Of a DNA stretch of 64,000 nt, positions 46,499 through 58,499 are shown piece by piece. This stretch comes from Gnetum montanum. Taxonomy: Eukaryota; Streptophyta; Gnetopsida; Gnetales; Gnetaceae. Every line of letters starts with the position of its first letter. The first letter of the stretch is position 1. The translations under genes were made by a program, and so were the position numbers. Below the pieces are notes generated by a model. That model was not told where the DNA came from. It saw only the letters and a program-made list of their open reading frames with translations, and ran no database searches. The stretch lies in assembly GCA_015680685.1 (NCBI GenBank), contig MNCI01027203.1, forward strand, positions 45,274-109,273, given 5' to 3'.

Positions 46499-47386
46499 NN
46501 NNNNNNNNNNNNNNNNNNNNNNNNNNNNNNNNNNNNNNNNNNNNNNNNNNNNNNNNNNNNNNNNNNNNNNNNNNNNNNNNNNNNNNNNNNNNNNNNNNNN
46601 NNNNNNNNNNNNNNNNNNNNNNNNNNNNNNNNNNNNNNNNNNNNNNNNNNNNNNNNNNNNNNNNNNNNNNNNNNNNNNNNNNNNNNNNNNNNNNNNNNNN
46701 NNNNNNNNNNNNNNNNNNNNNNNNNNNNNNNNNNNNNNNNNNNNNNNNNNNNNNNNNNNNNNNNNNNNNNNNNNNNNNNNNNNNNNNNNNNNNNNNNNNN
46801 NNNNNNNNNNNNNNNNNNNNNNNNNNNNNNNNNNNNNNNNNNNNNNNNNNNNNNNNNNNNNNNNNNNNNNNNNNNNNNNNNNNNNNNNNNNNNNNNNNNN
46901 NNNNNNNNNNNNNNNNNNNNNNNNNNNNNNNNNNNNNNNNNNNNNNNNNNNNNNNNNNNNNNNNNNNNNNNNNNNNNNNNNNNNNNNNNNNNNNNNNNNN
47001 NNNNNNNNNNNNNNNNNNNNNNNNNNNNNNNNNNNNNNNNNNNNNNNNNNNNNNNNNNNNNNNNNNNNNNNNNNNNNNNNNNNNNNNNNNNNNNNNNNNN
47101 NNNNNNNNNNNNNNNNNNNNNNNNNNNNNNNNNNNNNNNNNNNNNNNNNNNNNNNNNNNNNNNNNNNNNNNNNNNNNNNNNNNNNNNNNNNNNNNNNNNN
47201 NNNNNNNNNNNNNNNNNNNNNNNNNNNNNNNNNNNNNNNNNNNNNNNNNNNNNNNNNNNNNNNNNNNNNNNNNNNNNNNNNNNNNNNNNNNNNNNNNNNN
47301 NNNNNNNNNNNNNNNNNNNNNNNNNNNNNNNNNNNNNNNNNNNNNNNNNNNNNNNNNNNNNNNNNNNNNNNNNNNNNNNNNNNNNN
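46499..47386. other. Sequencing gap (888 N)
   Basis: Unknown bases. Apparent long open frames across it are artefacts. Confidence 1.
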
Positions 47387-47784
47387 CACTCATAAAATGA
47401 AAAGTAACAAGAAATGTAAAATGCTAATAAATTGTAAAAATTAAAGAAAATGGAAAAAACATTTGAATGGTATATTTTTATTTTTTTTATTTTTAAAAGT
47501 AAAATTGAAATTACAAAATTTTAGAAAAGTAAATTGAAAGTAAAATGATTTAAATCACCTCAATTAAATTTTAGAAAAATAAATTAAAAAAAAAAGATTG
47601 CTAGAATATAAATTTGGAGATTTGAAAATGAAACTAAAATAGAGTAATAAAATTGACAATAGGGAGGCAAAAATAAAACAAACAGTAAAAAAATGATAAT
47701 AAATTTTTTTCTAAGAAAAAAGAAACATAAAAGGAAATATAAAGAAAAGGTTGAGAAACTGTCCTCGTTCTAGCACTAAAAAGG

Positions 47785-49043
47785 TGTTGATGCGTAAATT
47801 TTGGACATGTCGTCAACACCTGTAAAAACTCGTTTTAGGAGACTATAGCCTAGGGTGCCTCCCATATAGGTACGGAAACCTGGGAATAGTCTCAGCTGAA
47901 AAAGCTATGTGACATTTAAATAGATAAATTGAACTAGGAAATTTGATAAAAAAACTTAAATAGAATAACTATCCCAACCTTAAACAAGAAAAATAAAGTG
48001 GCAAGCGAAATGAAAAATTATTGTTTTTTTTAAATAACTGGGAGTTTGAGAACTCCAAACACAAGGAAAATTTTGATTTTAATGATCTAGTTATGATCTT
48101 GTTACAATAACCTCACATCAAATTAAAGATGATTGAGCAAAAAAAAACTTAGCTGAACACAAAGCAATGATGATCCAAGCAGCAAGACATGTAGCCTAGG
48201 TGCTTGCTTGTCTGTGTTGCCTTCCCAATAGAACAGAAAATAGCTTTAGACTTTGGCTCCCAGTAGAACAGAAAATTGCTACCAACTCTAGCTTTCAGCA
48301 AAAAGAAAAATCACTTCCCACTCTATCTCTCAATAGAACAAACAATCACTACCCACTCTGGCTCTCAGCAGAATAGAAAAATTGTTGCCCCTTTGGCTCC
48401 ACTAGAACAGAAAAATCACTACTGTTGACCATCAACCTGCATCTCGCTTGTACATTTCCCTATCATTTTCTACACTCTACAGGGCAGAGAGAGAGACTAC
48501 TATTCGCGAGAGACTTGCCACTTTGCCATCTACCATCACCACGTGAGGAGGACCATGTAGGAAGAGAGAGAGATGCTCACCTCTCATTTGATCATCCTCA
48601 AAGAAACTAGTTTGTCTCCTTCTCTGGTTCCTCCCCTTTCGTTGGCTACTAGCTCTTTCCTCTAAATAGTGGCCTGGCGAGAGAAAAACCCTAACACTAA
48701 ATTGCTAGTAGCCTTTTCCATGTATTATTTTTTCCTTTTTCCTGATATCGCTGCTAGAAAAAACAAAACAAGATAATCGTCATGGGTGGATGCTTGTTCA
48801 TCTATTGTTTATGGGCCAACGAAGNTAAGCTCTTGCAGTCCAAATTGTAGTTACTTCAATGGGTGTAAACTAGCTTGTGTAAGNACTATATTTTTTAATT
48901 TTATAATTTTATTATTTTTTATTTTTTATTTTTTATTTTAAAGGACTTGATATGTCAATACTGTAGGACTCCTATTTTTTCTGAGATATTGAACTTGTTC
49001 AAACAAGGCCCTATGCCTAGCATGGGTGGGGTTGGCCTCAACA
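47785..49043 (+). mobile_element. 3' LTR of the non-autonomous LTR element
   Basis: Same ends as the 5' LTR. It carries about six units of the 37-bp repeat (48225-48425) against three in the 5' LTR. A misplaced 58-bp fragment bounded by Ns (48825, 48884) replaces LTR sequence. Confidence 0.88.
48826..48883. other. Misplaced gap-fill fragment (assembly artefact)
   Basis: Bounded by Ns and identical to about 49053-49110, which lies just outside the element. The 5' LTR has different sequence at this place. Confidence 0.85.
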
Positions 49044-49048
49044 GTGAG
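49044..49048. repeat. Target site duplication GTGAG, right
   Basis: Right-hand copy of GTGAG. Confidence 0.88.
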
Positions 49049-49797
49049 CTTGTTAAGCTCTTGCAGTCCAAATTGTAGTTACTTCAATGGGTGTAAACTA
49101 GCTTGTGTAAGCTAATACATGATGTAAGATACAGTGCATCTAGTCAAGAATGTAACCTACCTACGCACATCCGATTCACACACAACTATCCATAAAATGC
49201 CTATCACACGATCCATTTCCCTCTCATCTCTCACCCATCAATCTCATTCATGAATTCCATACCTAAGCCTAGCCAAACCTTATAAATACCCCATCCATTC
49301 ACATCAATAGTGTTGGAAATTTTGGAGGTTGATAGCTTTGGGAGCATCAACTAGGAACTTTGGACGCTCGGGCACATGTGACTCCTAGCATCCAAGCAAC
49401 TGTAAGCATATTGCTCTGGGGCTTAGTGCTTGACTTGCCATCCACACATGCAACTACACTTTGACCGATGCACATCCTTTTGATGCAATACAACATAGTT
49501 CATTATTGCCCTCCATTACATTGTTTGCTCTATTTTAATCTATTTTACACTTCTCTATACGCTCTATTTACATTTTGTATGTTAGTAGTTACGATAACCC
49601 TAGCACAATCCATAGCTTATGCTCGGGGAAGTCCTTCGTTGATTTGTATGTAGACCATCCAAGTCACTCTACCTTCATTTATTTCTATTCTAGCTATCCC
49701 TCACACAAAGGCAGGGTCAGCTATGTTTTTTTTGGTAATCCATTGATGTTTGTGTTTCCTTTCCAGCCTCAGACTGACGATTTCAGTCAACATAGTA
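49049..49797 (+). mobile_element. 5' LTR of element G2 (left part displaced by the nested element)
   Basis: Contains a TATA box at 49281-49290 and a U5 end homologous to the G1 LTR, followed by the primer binding site. The nested non-autonomous element splits it, so the U3 should continue to the left of 44037. Confidence 0.75.
49281..49290 (+). promoter_or_regulatory. TATA box of the G2 LTR
   Basis: TATAAATACC preceded by CCTT, about 510 bp before the LTR end. Confidence 0.6.
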
Positions 49798-49799
49798 AA

Positions 49800-49819
49800 T
49801 TGGTGCTAGAAGGAGGACC
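49800..49819 (+). other. Primer binding site of element G2
   Basis: TTGGTGCTAGAAGGAGGACC, differing from the G1 site at only two positions. Confidence 0.78.
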
Positions 49820-50221
49820 AACTTTCTTACCATCCCAACAAATCATTAATCACACTTCCTTTAAATGCTGCGTAGACCAACTGTTAAACTCAAGCTGAGC
49901 TTGCTCAAGCCTAGCCTACCCAAGCCCACCCTAGTCTGCTCATGCTAAATAATTCAGGCATACAACCCTACAAACTCTTATGTTATAGCTAGCATCTCAA
50001 ACTCTGCAACTACATCATCAATACCCAAAACATCATACACACACTACTTAAACAAGTTGCTTCATATACAGCCTGCCAAGTAACATTCCCACCACCACCA
50101 TTGAATGATCATAGTAAACTCCTCTCACTACTTGCAACTTGCATCTTTCTTGGTACATGCTTAGCTTGTTAAGTGAACTTACTCACACTAGCTTGTCAAG
50201 CTAGCTTACTCATGCTCAGCT
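49820..50221 (+). other. Leader of element G2
   Basis: Untranslated leader with repeated AGCTTGTCAAGCTAGCTTACTCATGC-type words split over several places. This is the G2 counterpart of the TACGCT words in G1. No gene. Confidence 0.6.
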
Positions 50222-52510
50222 ATGGAATCTTCCCAGGTCAACATAGCAACACTGCAGATCCTTGACTTTGGGGCCAGAACCTTAAACCCCGTGACTGTAA
50301 TAGAACCCATAACTATTATTAAATATATAAACCCTCCAGGTTCAACTCACTAGTCACTTAGGCTATAGGTCAAGGACCCTACTTACGTAATCCTCACACC
50401 AGAATAATATAACTTCATTTGTGTGAAGATTCAAGCCAACTTTCCTATTAACCACATAGAAAGAGAAGCAAAGAGAAACTATGAGCTCATTTATAAGGGA
50501 GGTTATGAGTTCACTCCCTCGGTATTTGACATAATCCCCCTTTCTGAGCCTTATCATCAACTCATATCTCAGCTTCTCATGGCAAGGAATCAAACCTTAC
50601 AACCACCTCTGATAGAGCCTCAAAGTGGAGATGAGGAAGACGATTTTGTGGCAAAATAGAAGCATGGGGATTCATACCATACCGTTAGTCCTCATGGCCA
50701 TACAAACTCATTATTTTAACCTATCCTGGAAGAAACCATACTTCCTCCTTCATCCACATACACTCGAGCACCTATTTCTCTATAGGAGGTACCCACTTCC
50801 ATTCCCACCTTCTCCATGCCCAACATTCATTCTGATACATCCATCTTCCTCATGCCTCTATTCATCACATTATCCTCTCCTCTGCAAGTACGGTTCCAAC
50901 AACCCCCTCCTCAAACTAATACAGGATCAATCTTCTAACCTTAAGTAATTTGGATGCCATCAATTATACCAGCTTCCACGTCCATCCACTACATACCACA
51001 AGTACAAACCCATGGAGCACCTATGATTACTTCAGCCCAACATGTTCAAGGTGTCACCTCACAACCTATGGCTAGGCAATGGGTTTCACCAGCTGTTCAG
51101 CAACACCAACCTACTCACTACAACATACCACACCCTACAATCCCATCTCTAAATGTTGCTCCACCACAACAACCGACAATCCAACAGTCTCCCTTTCCAT
51201 AGACAATGCAATAATCAAACCACTACTAATTGCAATCTACTCAATCATCTGGTCTGCCTACTACCCAAGAGTGGGTAGACACAAAGAACATGATGCACTC
51301 ATTAACTAAGGAAGTAGAATTCCTTAAAGTTGCAAACACTAAGGAAGTTAAGATGCTAGAATTCTACCAAGATGATCCAATCAACCCTTCAGATCCACTG
51401 TTAACCTTACCAAAAGGAATCTCATTACCTAAACTAACCAAATATAATAAAGAGGGAGATCCAAATGCACATCTGGTAATATTTCAACTAGAATGTCTAT
51501 TGCTTCAGGCCTGGCCTCATGTAATTCTACGTGTATTTTCTATGTCCTTAATAGGAAAATCCTTAGACTGGTATCGAGCTTTACCATGTAACTCTGTATC
51601 CTCTCTATAGGATTTGTTTCAAATAAAATTCAGAGCCTGAAGCCACACTAGATGGTCCGATTTAGATTAAATAGGCACCATTAGAACTAGTACAAAAATT
51701 TATCCAAAGCTGGAATGCAACCCTGAATGAACATCACAAGCCCATCCCTGAAACATACTTGCTTACCATCCTTAAGGATACTATGAATGAATTTATTAAA
51801 TCAAAACTTTATTATTTTAGTGCATGTACTTTGATTCAAGCATTCACACAAATTAAGAACATAGAAGAGGCGTCGCAAGCAAGTAATGGCCCAGCTTCCT
51901 TAGCCTTTAGGAGCTAACATATAAGGAAGGATAAGGATAAATCCAAAATGATAGTAGTAGTAGTGGTAGAGATAGTCCAACCTAACAATCCAAGATAGAA
52001 ATAAAAATAACCCACTACTCCAACCAGTCATGAAAGAACCACACCTCCTTCTACACCTAAATCTTCCTCAAATAAAACCACAAATATGGGCCACACTCAT
52101 ACATTTGAACAAAAATATCCTACCTAATACACACCCTTGCCTATGAAGCCTTCACAATTATTAGATCAACTTCTAAGGGTTGGGTTAATCAAACACAAAA
52201 ATATGTCCCTTGTGACATCCCAAAAACATGATCAATTCTGTGAGTTGGCTAAAAACCCAACTTTAGCAACAGTCCCAAGAGGCTTTAGGTTGGATAGGTT
52301 TTGCAAATATCACCAACAGTGTGGACATGGAACTAACTATTGCTTCACCTTAAAATAAGATATACCATGCATGATTGATAGGGGTGAAATAGTATTTGAC
52401 AAGGAAAATCCAATAAAGCTCCAAAACCAACCCATGGGAGTCTACAAGGATCCTCTCAATAATAAGGACTCACCATATGTGACTACAAGTATAAGTACCG
52501 CACACATGAA
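50222..52510 (+). pseudogene. gag: gag of Tat-type element G2
   Basis: Begins MESSQVNIATLQIL. Homologous to G1 gag throughout: YNFICVKIQANFPINHIERE, a proline-rich stretch, the gag domain (LEFYQDDPINPSDP, DPNAHLVIFQLEC, WYRALPCNS; 51350-51600), then PMKPSQLLDQLLR and the zinc-knuckle-like CKYHQQCGHGTNYCFTLK (52304-52358), and GVYKDPL. Interrupted by stops and small shifts. The protease expected next is missing: sequence passes into the antisense gene aORF-2 within about 80 bp, so a deletion is likely at about 52510-52587. Confidence 0.87.
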
Positions 52511-52586
52511 TCAGCTGTAATTGACAATGAATGCAAAGAAGCACAATAAACCTAGACATTTAGCATGATACATAACATACACATAC

Positions 52587-54107
52587 CTAGTTTTGGATGA
52601 GCTTGTTGTAGGTGAGTGACTACATCATTAACAATGCCCGTTACAAAGTCCATTTTCTTGGGCATTTCAGGCCATGGCCTTAACTGGTTAGTAGATGTTG
52701 GACAAGCATGGGAAGTCACCTGAATCAGGGCCTATGACCCTAATGCCTCCACCCAGGATGTATGTGCCTCAAGGACCTCAACATCTACCTATGGTGATAG
52801 GAATAATCAGGATAATCAATAGCAACATATAAAGGTTAAAAGGTATAAAATGTGGATCAAGCTAAAGGAACATATCAAAAAGCCCTTTGTTGGTCATCTT
52901 GGGTAGATCACCAAGGTGCAAAGACCCATCGAAGAAACCATCAAAAACACCAATCTCATCGCTTGAATGCTTAAGGGCATCCAAAGCCTCTACAAGATTC
53001 ATCCCCATGATGCTTGCTACATCTTCGTCTTGTGAGATAGGGAGCTCCTTGATCACTTCTTCCCTCTCTTTTTCTTCTTCCTCTAGCCCTGTGATGACCA
53101 CTTTAGGTTCAACCATTGGGGCTAAGGTTTCTCTTTCCCTCTCGGGGCTTTCCTCTAATAACAACAATATTCTAGTGTTAGTATTACATAGTATATACAT
53201 ATATTTAATAAACATATAAACTAAAATGCAATAAAATATATATAATAATGAAATAAAATACTTACCCTCTAGTGGAAATACAAAGTGGATCCTCTTCACT
53301 CTTGGTGGTCTCACCTCTGGAGCAGGCTCCCTTGGGCATTCAACTCTCTTCACCTTCACCTTAGATCTTCAAACAATCTCATGAATTAGACATTTAGCTC
53401 CTCTAAGAGATGTGTGTAGTCTAGGTGGTTCCAATCCCAAGTTAGCCCTGGAAGGATGAGAACAAATAGCTACACTACCAGTATTAATGGACACTGACTC
53501 TTCAATGTCCTCGAGTGGGTCTTGAGATCTAGTAGTGTTAAACAATTGGCAAACCCAGGGGTGAGATAACTATGAATGATCCCTCAATACATAATGGTTA
53601 TCCCCATAAACTACTAAAAGCTCTGCAAACCTACATAGATAACCTGTGAAGAAGGTGAATGTGAAATGGGAGTTGGCAATAATGTTTGAGCATAATCTAA
53701 CAATCTCTTCACAAAAGCCAGACCCAAGAAATTGTGCCCAATTATAACGTATGCCCATCTCTAGGACTGCACATATGAAATGTGTGGACTCGATCCCAAG
53801 GTTTCTTCCTTGCGAAAGAGATTTAGGAAAGGATTATGCCTGAAAGAGAGGGTACAATAAATTCATCTCTGTTGATCGAGTATCACCTTACATAGCAAAA
53901 CCTTTGGGACCTCGAGACATGCCTAACTAGTCTTCAAGCTCCTTTATGACTTGGCTTTCTTTAGTCTCTTTCTCTACTGCCATCTTGGCACCACCCATAG
54001 GGATGACAAAAAGATTGGAAAGCAACTTAGCAATCAAATGGAAAGATTCCTTGACTCCTCAAACCCATGTAGTAAAATGAGAAGCATCATCACTAAAATA
54101 ATCAACC
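52587..54107 (-). pseudogene. Spliced antisense gene aORF-2 (element G2), 5' truncated
   Basis: Third copy of the antisense gene. Exon 54107-53266 matches aORF-1 exon 3: GVKESFHLIAKLLSNLFVIP, EMGIRYNWAQFLGSG and HFTFTFFTGYLC align, and it ends AGAGG|GTAAG. The next intron contains a textbook branch site (TACTAAC) near 53175 and ends GTTATTAG at 53155. Exon 53154 to about 52875 is acidic (ERETLAPMVEPKVVITGLEE, FDGFFDGSLHLGDLP). Exon about 52742-52587 holds PKKMDFVTGIVNDVV and ends CTAG|GTATGT. The 5' half (TATA, ATG exon, HAD-like exon) has been removed by the junction with an LTR fragment at 54107. Confidence 0.75.
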
Positions 54108-54930
54108 CCAAATCCTTTGAAAACTAGCCTCAAACACCATTTAGGGGTTTAGCAATTTTTTGACATGGTTCAAGAATTTCTCTCAAGGTTTCAGTATTTT
54201 AGGAAATCCTACACTATTTTCATTGGTAATATAGTTTTTACATAGTTTAGTAATTTGTTCATAGATTCTACACTTAAGCATTTTTAAGCACTTAAGAGTT
54301 GTTACAAGTTTCCACACTTTTATTCTCTTGAACCTAGCATGAAAATCCTATGACCTTGTGACCTTATAACCCCCTTTAGGATTTATGAATTTTCAAGCTC
54401 CACACTACATTCCTAGGATTCACAACCCCCAGTGTAGTGCACTTAGATAGCTTGGATTCTTCACACCTTTCAACCCCCATCATTGGCAATGTTGTAGATT
54501 TGAAGTAGCACCACAAAAGGTTTAATAGCATCAAAAGTGGTAGGACATCAAGCTCATGGAGTTGGTTGCATCTACTTCAATAGATCCTACACCCCCATTG
54601 AAGTGAAACCCTTGCTACCCACCTAGGCACCATTTGTACACATTTCTCTAACTTAATATTTATTCTTTCTTAATAAAGTTTTAAGTTATGAGTTTTGTGT
54701 GCAAAATATATTTCGTTATTTTCTATGCATTATTCAGATTTATTATTAATTTTAACATTTTATCTTTATTACCTCATTTTTCATTTTTAAGTCCCTAGTT
54801 CATTTGCCAAATTAGCGGGGGTTTCCCAAATTCCATTTTTTCCTAGAGGGCCTTGAAATTTTTGGGTTGAGGACTGTTGTGCACCATATCCATCTATTCT
54901 TTCTAGTGTATTGATTTTCTTGATTGCAAG
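54107..54930 (+). mobile_element. Partial G3-family LTR (TATA to end)
   Basis: Direct repeat of 56521-57276, sharing AAAACTAGCCTCAAA at the start and CCATCTATTCTTTC/CCATCGGTCTTTCC near the end. U3 is missing: homology begins at the TATA-equivalent position. It joins aORF-2 directly. Confidence 0.72.
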
Positions 54931-56039
54931 AGATATGAGAGAAGTTGAATTTGATGTTAAGTTGAGAAAAGAAGAATCTAGAGACCCACATACCTTGCTT
55001 GAAGGGTAACTTAAGATTAGAGGTTGAAGTAGAGACTCTAGACAAGTAGCCATATTTAACTATACCAAAATCAAGAGGCAAAGCTTGCCATCTAAAAAAA
55101 ATGTCAAACATTAAGCTAAACATGTCAAAAACTAGAGAATGTCAAAAGGATGAAGCACTTTATTTCTAAGCTATAGAAATAATGGAAAGGGTGAGAGTTA
55201 GACACAAGATTTTATTTGCATTAGGCACTTCTAAGAACTGATGCATGAGCAATCAAAAATTAAAAAAATCAACATTTTAAACATATCATGATAGGTTGAA
55301 CACACTAGAAGTAGGGAACTATCTTTTCCCTACTCACTTTCTCCTAGTGCTCAAATGTAAGTTATCCAAACCCTAGTCAAAAATTATCTTAAGTTTTACT
55401 GTTACCATGATTTTTCACCATTACAACTATGCTAGAATTTTTGAATTTTGAAAGNTCATTTTAGGAATGATACAACACCTAGGCTTGTTATGATCAATCC
55501 TATGTACTTCTTTCTTATTGATGAAAAAATCATCCTTGAGAATGATCCATTAGCAAGGCATAAAGTACTGAAAAGTGACTCTTTGAGGGAGAAGATGTGA
55601 GATGTTCTAGGAAGTTTGATATGGTGGAAATTTTGTGTTCTTTAGATTTAATAAATCCTTGCCCTAGCATAGTATAATATGTGGGGTAAATAAGTAGCTA
55701 TTCTATAGCTAAAGCATATTTTATTATGCATCTTGACTAGAAGTAAGTGATCACCACTTGGGATTCAGCTACACTAAGGTATTTGTTGGGATTCCTAGAT
55801 GAAACAACACTAAAATTTGCATGCTATAGCAAATTTTCATCATGCAGCTTCCACCGCATGAAAGCTAGGGCAAACGTTTATTGTAAATGTGAAGATTATA
55901 ATCCATGAAAGGTAATCTCACATATCCCATACTTTCGAGGTTGAAAAAATCCTCATAAGTGTTCAAAGGCTCATTTCCCAAGAAAAAAACTCATCTAATG
56001 TCTATATTTGAGCTTAGTGGGTCAAATTTACCTTTTTAG
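54931..56039. other. Unassigned stretch between G3 LTR copies
   Basis: AT-rich with one N at 55455. No gag, pol or host domain recognised. Possible decayed interior of the older G3 copy. Confidence 0.35.
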
Positions 56040-57276
56040 ATGCTAAAAATTGTAATTTTATGGGTTTTATTTTGCGTATACAATTTTCTATATTGGAAAC
56101 ATCTCTAGGGGCTAAATTTCACCTACCTCTAGCATGGAGAAGTGGGGGGCTTTTCCTCAACCTAGAAACTTTCACTCCTAGCTTGGAAATTGCATGCCCC
56201 TAGTGTGGAAGCCACAAGAACTAAATTTCATCACTCCATGTGCTCCAACATTGACTAACTATTCTAGCAAGGATTACAAAAATATCAGTGTGAAAGATCT
56301 ATCTTTAGCATAGAAGGTGTGCTTCCATTACTATTTATAGTAAAAAGAATGACCATGGGAGGAAGGCAGTTACTATATATGATAAAACCCCAAATTTGGG
56401 CACCCATCTCACTTATACAAGGAAGAATTTTTTAGTAATTTGGCAACCAATTTGTAGCCATTGTATACCCAAATTATAGCTCAATCATAGCCATTTTGTA
56501 GTCCCATTCATGGCCTAGGACCTATAAAAACTAGCCTCAAATACCATTTATAGGTTCTAGACTTTTAAAATCTAGTATTTTTATCCTTGGTTACACAATT
56601 TTTACATGGTTCAGTAATTTGTTCATAGGTCTATACTTTGGAATTTTCAAGCACTCAAGACTTCTTACAACTTCCCACTCCTGTATTCTCTTGAACCTAG
56701 CATAAAAACCTTATGACCTTGTGACTTTGTAACCCCCTTTGGGATTTGTGAATTTTCAAGCTCCATGTTGCACTCCTAGGATTCCTAGCTCCCAGTGTAA
56801 AGTACTTTGATAACTTGGATTCTTCACACTTCTTATCCCTCACAATAGCCAAATTTGTAGATTTGGAGTAGTAGCATAGGAGCTTTGATAGCAACAAGAG
56901 TGGTAGGACATCCTACTCATGGATTTAACTACATCTTCCTTAATAGACCTTGAACCCTCATCCATGTGAAGCCTCCTGTAGCCCACTCAAGTACCATTTG
57001 TACACATTTCTCTAACTTATTCTTTATCCTTTCTGAATAGAGTTTTAAGTTCTTTATTCTTTATCCTTTCTAATTTATTCTTTATTTGTTATTATTTTTA
57101 GCATTTTATTTTTATTACCAAGTTTGCATTTTGTAAGTCCCTAGTTGATCTATTGGACAAGCCAAGACATCCCAAATCCCATTTTTACTGGAGTCCCTAG
57201 GGATTCAGGATAAATACCTATTGCACTAGATCCATCGGTCTTTCCAATGATCAATTTTTTTAGTTTCAATAGTTTT
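56040..57276 (+). mobile_element. 5' LTR of element G3
   Basis: Ends just before a primer binding site. TATA box CCTATAAAAAC at 56521-56531. U3 carries CCTAGC(T/A)TGGAAA-type words (56110-56310). The left limit is approximate. Confidence 0.65.
56521..56531 (+). promoter_or_regulatory. TATA box of the G3 LTR
   Basis: CCTATAAAAAC about 755 bp before the LTR end. Confidence 0.55.
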
Positions 57277-57278
57277 CT

Positions 57279-57297
57279 TGTTGATAGAAGAAGGACC
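57279..57297 (+). other. Primer binding site of element G3 (degenerate)
   Basis: TGTTGATAGAAGAAGGACC aligns with the G1 and G2 sites, and the following CTCCACC with CTCTACC of G1. Confidence 0.65.
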
Positions 57298-58499
57298 TCC
57301 ACCTAATTTCTACATCCAATCTTTATACCATGATTGCTAATGTTTTCTATCATCCTATAATTTATAATTTGTTGCTTCAAAAACCTTTAAATTTTTTAGA
57401 TCAAAGAACATTGTAACCTGTCCCTTCTACAAGTGAAACACAATGTGGAAGTTGCAAGTATTTGGATTTTCAATATTTTCATAGTAGTTGCTATGAATTT
57501 CAATGCCAACATTGACATCCCATCAAACCCTTCAAAGAAATCAATACTACCCCTTCCCCTTTATGACCAAAGCTATAATGTGGATGTTGCAGGTGGGTGG
57601 GTGGTGACTTTTCATAGTAGTTGTTATGAAGTTTTCAGTCCAATACCAGTGTTGAAAACTTTCCCCTATTTCTCCATTTTCATAGCCAATTTCTTTTCTT
57701 TTTAGTTTCCAAAGTGGTTAGTGAAACCCTTCCAGGAATCATCAAACATATGGAAGTTGGCATTCCCCATCTTTCCTAGCTGAGAAAACTGGTAACATGC
57801 TAAAACTAGTTTTAGTATAAAAACACTAACTTTCCACTTTGGTTTTCAACCTTTCCTACCACCAACGTTGGGATATAAGGTGTGGGATTTTCATCATCTC
57901 ACCACCCTTCTTTTCCCCACCCCTACCGTACCCAGGGTAGAGGAAATTCATGGGCTAGCATCTATAAATCTTGTTACTGATTTTCCATTTTAGTTTTAGC
58001 CCTTTCCCTCTCAATAAACATTAGATTAGAAGGTGTGAGATTCCCATCATCTCACCTCTATTCTTTTCCCCTACCCCCCTGTCATACCTAGCATATAGGT
58101 AGTTGGAAGGCTAGTGTGGGTGAGGCTTAACACCAACTTTTCTAAATTTCTATTTTTGGTAAAGGAGTAAATCCCCCTTACCTACTATTTACTAATTATC
58201 ATAAGTACTTAATTTTTAGCCGTTTTGAAATTTTTTTAATGTTTTTGAATTCCTAACTAGGGTATGGCAAGGGGGCAGGGGAAAAGAATAGAGATGAGAT
58301 GATGGGAATCTCACACCTTCTAATCTAATGTTTATTGAGAGGGAAAGGCCTAAAAACATCCTTGCCATTTTTCCATTTTTTGAAATTCACTTTTTCCTTA
58401 CTATTTATAACCTATTCTAAACTATTTTTGACAAAGTAGATGTGTCTTTTGTATAGTCTACCCAATTGTCCTTCACCCTCAGTAGCAAAGTCCCAGCCA
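57298..58499 (+). other. Leader of element G3
   Basis: About 1.2 kb without a gene. Holds a weak internal duplication (57435-57520 against 57575-57665) and the inverted repeat at 57993-58357. Confidence 0.55.
57993..58357. repeat. 100-bp inverted repeat with 165-bp spacer
   Basis: Arm 57993-58091 and arm 58258-58357 are reverse complements at roughly 90 percent or more by eye (both include CAATAAACATTAGATTAGAA). A more diverged direct copy of the arm lies at 57843-57960. No Ns are nearby, so this one is not explained by a flipped contig. Confidence 0.82.

Larger units (their letters stand above)
45188..47784. mobile_element. Non-coding interior of the non-autonomous LTR element
   Basis: About 2.6 kb including the 888-base gap. 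No gag or pol motif is visible in the sequenced part. No standard primer binding site follows the 5' LTR (CTTAGCCCCCAAAC) and the tract before the 3' LTR (CTAAAAAGG) is only weakly purine-rich. This fits a large retrotransposon derivative mobilised in trans. Coding sequence hidden in the gap cannot be excluded. Confidence 0.7.

Noticed and set aside
46313-47400. Long open frames on both strands
   Set aside because: They consist almost wholly of unknown bases in the 888-N gap.
52887-53219. Plus-strand gene opposite aORF-2
   Set aside because: It is the complement of an acidic exon and its intron; the minus strand has splice signals and homology.
54787-55123. Minus-strand coding region
   Set aside because: It overlaps the end of a G3 LTR copy and shows no domain or homologue in the window.
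57433-57705. Host gene fragment
   Set aside because: It lies in the G3 leader, has an internal duplication and matches no family.
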